Positions 61,925-64,000 of a stretch of DNA of 64,000 bases are shown piece after piece. Origin of the DNA: Oceanobacillus jeddahensis (lineage in GTDB: Bacteria > Bacillota > Bacilli > Bacillales > Amphibacillaceae); assembly GCF_000750635.1 (NCBI RefSeq), contig NZ_CCDM010000006.1, forward strand, positions 329,302-393,301, read 5' to 3'. The notes under the pieces are model-generated. The model did no database searches. It had not been told where the DNA came from and worked only from the letters and a program-made list of their open reading frames with translations. The position numbers and the translations under genes were made by a program. Position 1 is the stretch's first letter; the number at the start of each line of letters is the position of its first letter.

Positions 61925-62917
61925 ATGAAGTTATTTTTGAAAGAACATGCTTTGCTGATTACGCTCAATATATTGCAATTTAGTGCTATTTTACTTATTT
62001 ATTGGCTGGATGGTTACCGTAATCTGCTGCCGGCATTGTATGCCATTTTTATTGGTTTCTTTTTACTTACCTGCTATCTGTTTTATCAATATCTCAGCCG
62101 GCGGGCATTTTATCAACGTTTAAGCAGACCTTTGGAAACATTGGACGAATCATTGCAGAAAACTAGCCAGCACCCTGTTTCAGAGGCTTTGAATGAGCTT
62201 TTGCGGAGTCAGTATAAACTGTACCGGCAGCAGATCAATGCCATTGAAAAGGAGAGGGAAGAACATCTGAAGCTGATGGATCAGTGGGTGCATCAGATGA
62301 AAACGCCGATTTCTGTTATTGAGCTTACCGCACAGGGCCTGGATGAGCCGGACTCCTCCAGTATCCGGGAGGAAACAGAGCGGATGAAATCAGGCTTAAA
62401 TACAATTCTTTATATGGCGAGGCTGCGGACGATTGAGCAGGATTTTCATATCAAACCGATCCATTTGGAGTCATTAGTCCATGAAGTAAATGGAGAAAAT
62501 AAACGCTTCTACATACGCAATAAAGTCTATCCGAAAGTGGAGGAACGAACAGAAGGATTAACGGTACAGACAGATGAAAAGTGGCTTTTTTTTATTCTGA
62601 CCCAGCTTATTTTAAATGCAGTAAAATATTCTTCCGGAAAAAGTAATACCATTCTTATTTCGATCTATGAAAGGGAAAAGGAGGCTGTCCTGGAGGTGAA
62701 GGATTTTGGCGTCGGAATTCCGGAAGCGGATAAGAAGCGTATATTTGATGCTTTTTATACCGGAGAAAACGGCAGGAAATTCAGAGAATCTACCGGGATG
62801 GGACTGTATTTAATTAAAGAGTCGGTGGAGCACCTTCACCATCAGATTGAATTTGAGTCAAAGGCAGGAGAGGGAGCAACATTTCGGGTTGTTTTTTCGG
62901 AAACGCAAAAGTTATGA
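61925..62917 (+). CDS. Intramembrane-sensing histidine kinase, BceS/YxdK-like
   Basis: A 330-residue kinase with two N-terminal helices (~9-27 and ~33-53) and almost no outside loop. The H box is DQWVHQMKTPISVIEL, the ATPase has LILNAVKYS, DFGVGIPEADKKRIF and STGMGLYLIKESV. The WVHQMKTP pattern is the hallmark of BceS-type kinases that read the flux of a partner ABC transporter. No BceAB/YxdLM genes are in this window. AAAGGAG precedes the ATG. Confidence 0.92.
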   Translation: MKLFLKEHALLITLNILQFSAILLIYWLDGYRNLLPALYAIFIGFFLLTCYLFYQYLSRRAFYQRLSRPLETLDESLQKTSQHPVSEALNELLRSQYKLYRQQINAIEKEREEHLKLMDQWVHQMKTPISVIELTAQGLDEPDSSSIREETERMKSGLNTILYMARLRTIEQDFHIKPIHLESLVHEVNGENKRFYIRNKVYPKVEERTEGLTVQTDEKWLFFILTQLILNAVKYSSGKSNTILISIYEREKEAVLEVKDFGVGIPEADKKRIFDAFYTGENGRKFRESTGMGLYLIKESVEHLHHQIEFESKAGEGATFRVVFSETQKL

Positions 62918-63025
62918 GTCATTATAGCTGAAATATAAGTTATGGAAGAAGTACAGCAGAATATTAAATTGAAATTTTATCATGATTATGATGAAATAAA
63001 GATAATATCATGAAGGAGTGAGGAT

Positions 63026-63310
63026 ATGGTAAACATTCGACCTGTTTCAGATTTAAGAAATAACTTTACAGATATTTCAAGAATCATACATGAAACATCC
63101 GAACCGGTGTTTTTAACCAAGAACGGATATGGTGATATGGTTGTCATGAGTATAGAAGCATATGAACGGAAAATATTTGAAAGTGATATTTATTTAAAAT
63201 TGAAAGAAGCAGAAATAGAGGCTAAATCAACAGATAAAAGATATACACATGAAGAAGTGTTTTCAGAGTTAAGGTCCAGAATAAAAGATAAGGATACAGA
63301 TAATGTATAA
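63026..63310 (+). CDS. Type II antitoxin, Phd/YefM family
   Basis: A 94-residue protein. IRPVSDLRNNFTDISRII and EPVFLTKNGYGDMVVMSIEAY are the Phd/YefM DNA-binding fold; the charged C-terminal helix would wrap the toxin. GGAGTGAGG lies upstream. It overlaps the toxin gene by 8 bp in the usual antitoxin-first order. Confidence 0.9.
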   Translation: MVNIRPVSDLRNNFTDISRIIHETSEPVFLTKNGYGDMVVMSIEAYERKIFESDIYLKLKEAEIEAKSTDKRYTHEEVFSELRSRIKDKDTDNV

Positions 63311-63643
63311 GGTAATTTATTTACCTTTAGCAGTCAGTGATTTAAGGAATATTGTAGATTATATTCAAACACACTAAAAGCATCTGAAGCAGCAATAGAT
63401 TTAGTTAATCAATTGGATAACTCTATAGCAAGGTTAGAACAGTTTCCTTATTCGTGTAGAGTTTATCAGCCTGCTAAGGAATTAGAAGATGAGTATAGGC
63501 TATTACAGGTAAAAAATTATATTGTCTTTTATACAGTAAAGAATGATAAAGTAATGATTTATCGAATAGTTTATTCTAAAATGGATTTAACAAAAGTTTT
63601 ATCAAGTCATGTTGATTCACAAGAATCCCCTTATAATGAATAA
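63303..63643 (+). pseudogene. RelE/ParE-family toxin, frameshifted
   Basis: ATG at 63303 gives 24 codons (MYKVIYLPLAVSDLRNIVDY...) and then a TAA at 63375. Two frames over the same protein continues: SNTLKASEAAIDLVNQLDNS, ARLEQFPYSCRVY and IVFYTVKNDKVMIYRIVYSK, a complete ParE/RelE body. Losing one T around 63360-63365 (DYI-SNTL) explains it. The toxin should be inactive while its antitoxin is intact. Confidence 0.87.
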
Positions 63644-63654
63644 AGTTAAACCGT

Positions 63655-63686
63655 TTAAGAGAAGGAAATGACACTTCTCTTTTTTA
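63655..63686 (+). terminator. Terminator of the toxin-antitoxin locus
   Basis: Stem AAGAGAAG/CTTCTCTT followed by TTTTT. Confidence 0.8.
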
Positions 63687-63754
63687 TTGATTTAAATTAT
63701 AATCATCTCCGAACCTGTAAGTTTTCTAAAATACTGTTTCCCTCCTCCTGATCA

Positions 63755-64000
63755 TTTATCACGGAGAAGCGCCCGTAAAACTCCCGCCACAAAATAAAGA
63801 GCGAAAATAAATTTATTTAGGCGGGAGATAACGGTCGCTACCTCCCTGAATCACTTAGGCTAATTCAGTGGGAGAATGAAGGAAGCAGACTAAGTTCGCG
63901 ACGTCCTGGGGTTGGGGCTGCGATTACTCACCCCATCGAAAACCGTTGTCGCAACGTCTGCACTAGCACATCCTGGGACTGGGACTGCGATTACTCATCC
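63755..64000 (-). repeat. Two-hairpin repeat, copy G (runs off the window)
   Basis: Inverted orientation, beginning TTTATCACGGAGAAGCGCCC. Both stems are recognisable, but the centre is longer than in copies A, C and D, with an extra segment (around CGTTGTCGCAACGTCTGC) and a second CTGGGACTGGGACTGCG unit. The end lies outside the window. Confidence 0.85.

Noticed and set aside
19501..64000. CRISPR array made of the GGGAGTTTT-containing repeats
   Set aside because: Copies are ~230 bp, kilobases apart and in both orientations; no short repeat-spacer pattern and no cas genes.
1..64000. rRNA or tRNA genes
   Set aside because: No tRNA-like cloverleaf ends (GGTTC..CCA region) or conserved rRNA segments were recognised on either strand.

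Overview
The window comes from a low-GC Gram-positive bacterium of the Bacillaceae. Strong GGAGG-type ribosome binding sites, TTG/GTG starts, lipoprotein binding proteins, and AdaA, YitT, YheO, BioY, YxeA and OpuAC-type proteins all fit this. The many solute transporters and betaine uptake suggest an Oceanobacillus/Virgibacillus-like, salt-tolerant bacillus; the genus is inferred, not proven. No rRNA, tRNA, CRISPR array or prophage was seen.

Layout. 0-4 kb: tail of a DUF2268 protease, a MerR/TipAS regulator, an acryloyl-CoA reductase-like enzyme and a YitT protein, followed by a tiny holin-like type I toxin (3917-4000, minus) with a convergent antisense RNA. 4-7.4 kb: an ABC-2 transporter with a TetR regulator and two matching operators. 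7.5-12.3 kb: a Fur-boxed iron-siderophore ABC operon (ATPase, two permeases, lipoprotein, esterase). 12.6-15.5 kb: a DUF3311/SSS symporter pair and small membrane proteins. 15.7-17.5 kb: a degenerate ABC ATPase fused to a LytTR domain, plus its permease. 17.8-19.4 kb: an orphan glycine-betaine binding protein and a DUF4064 protein. 19.8-24.3 kb: a peptide-antibiotic-type ABC exporter with its two-component system. 24.5-28.6 kb: CtaB, AdaA and two arsenite-type carriers.

28.7-44.1 kb is a catabolic island: a YheO/DauR-type regulator, an ornithine cyclodeaminase-family reductase, a proline racemase-family enzyme, a class V PLP enzyme, a LysR regulator, divergent PxpA/B/C homologues, a TRAP transporter (DctPQM), a class I/II aminotransferase, RidA, and a biotin carboxyl carrier plus biotin carboxylase. 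The PxpB/C-type proteins resemble the carboxyltransferase part of urea carboxylase, so with AccB/AccC they could form a split biotin-dependent carboxylase. This is the best candidate for an undescribed system. 44.4-50.6 kb encodes an IclR-controlled L-rhamnonate diketo-hydrolase pathway (FAH hydrolase, Zn dehydrogenase, RhmD, GntP permease). BioY with a BirA operator follows at 51 kb.

51.7-52.1 kb carries an IS200/IS605-like relic without transposase. 53.7-58.8 kb is a second two-component/FtsX-type ABC module. 59-63 kb has a Fur-boxed reductase, YxeA and a YxdJK/BceRS-like pair split by a GNAT gene and a repeat. The window ends with a Phd-type antitoxin and a frameshifted RelE/ParE toxin.

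A family of about 230-bp two-hairpin intergenic repeats occurs seven times (19.5, 34.5, 42.0, 45.4, 49.1, 61.7, 63.8 kb), including precise internal deletion derivatives. It is concentrated in the 34-64 kb accessory half.
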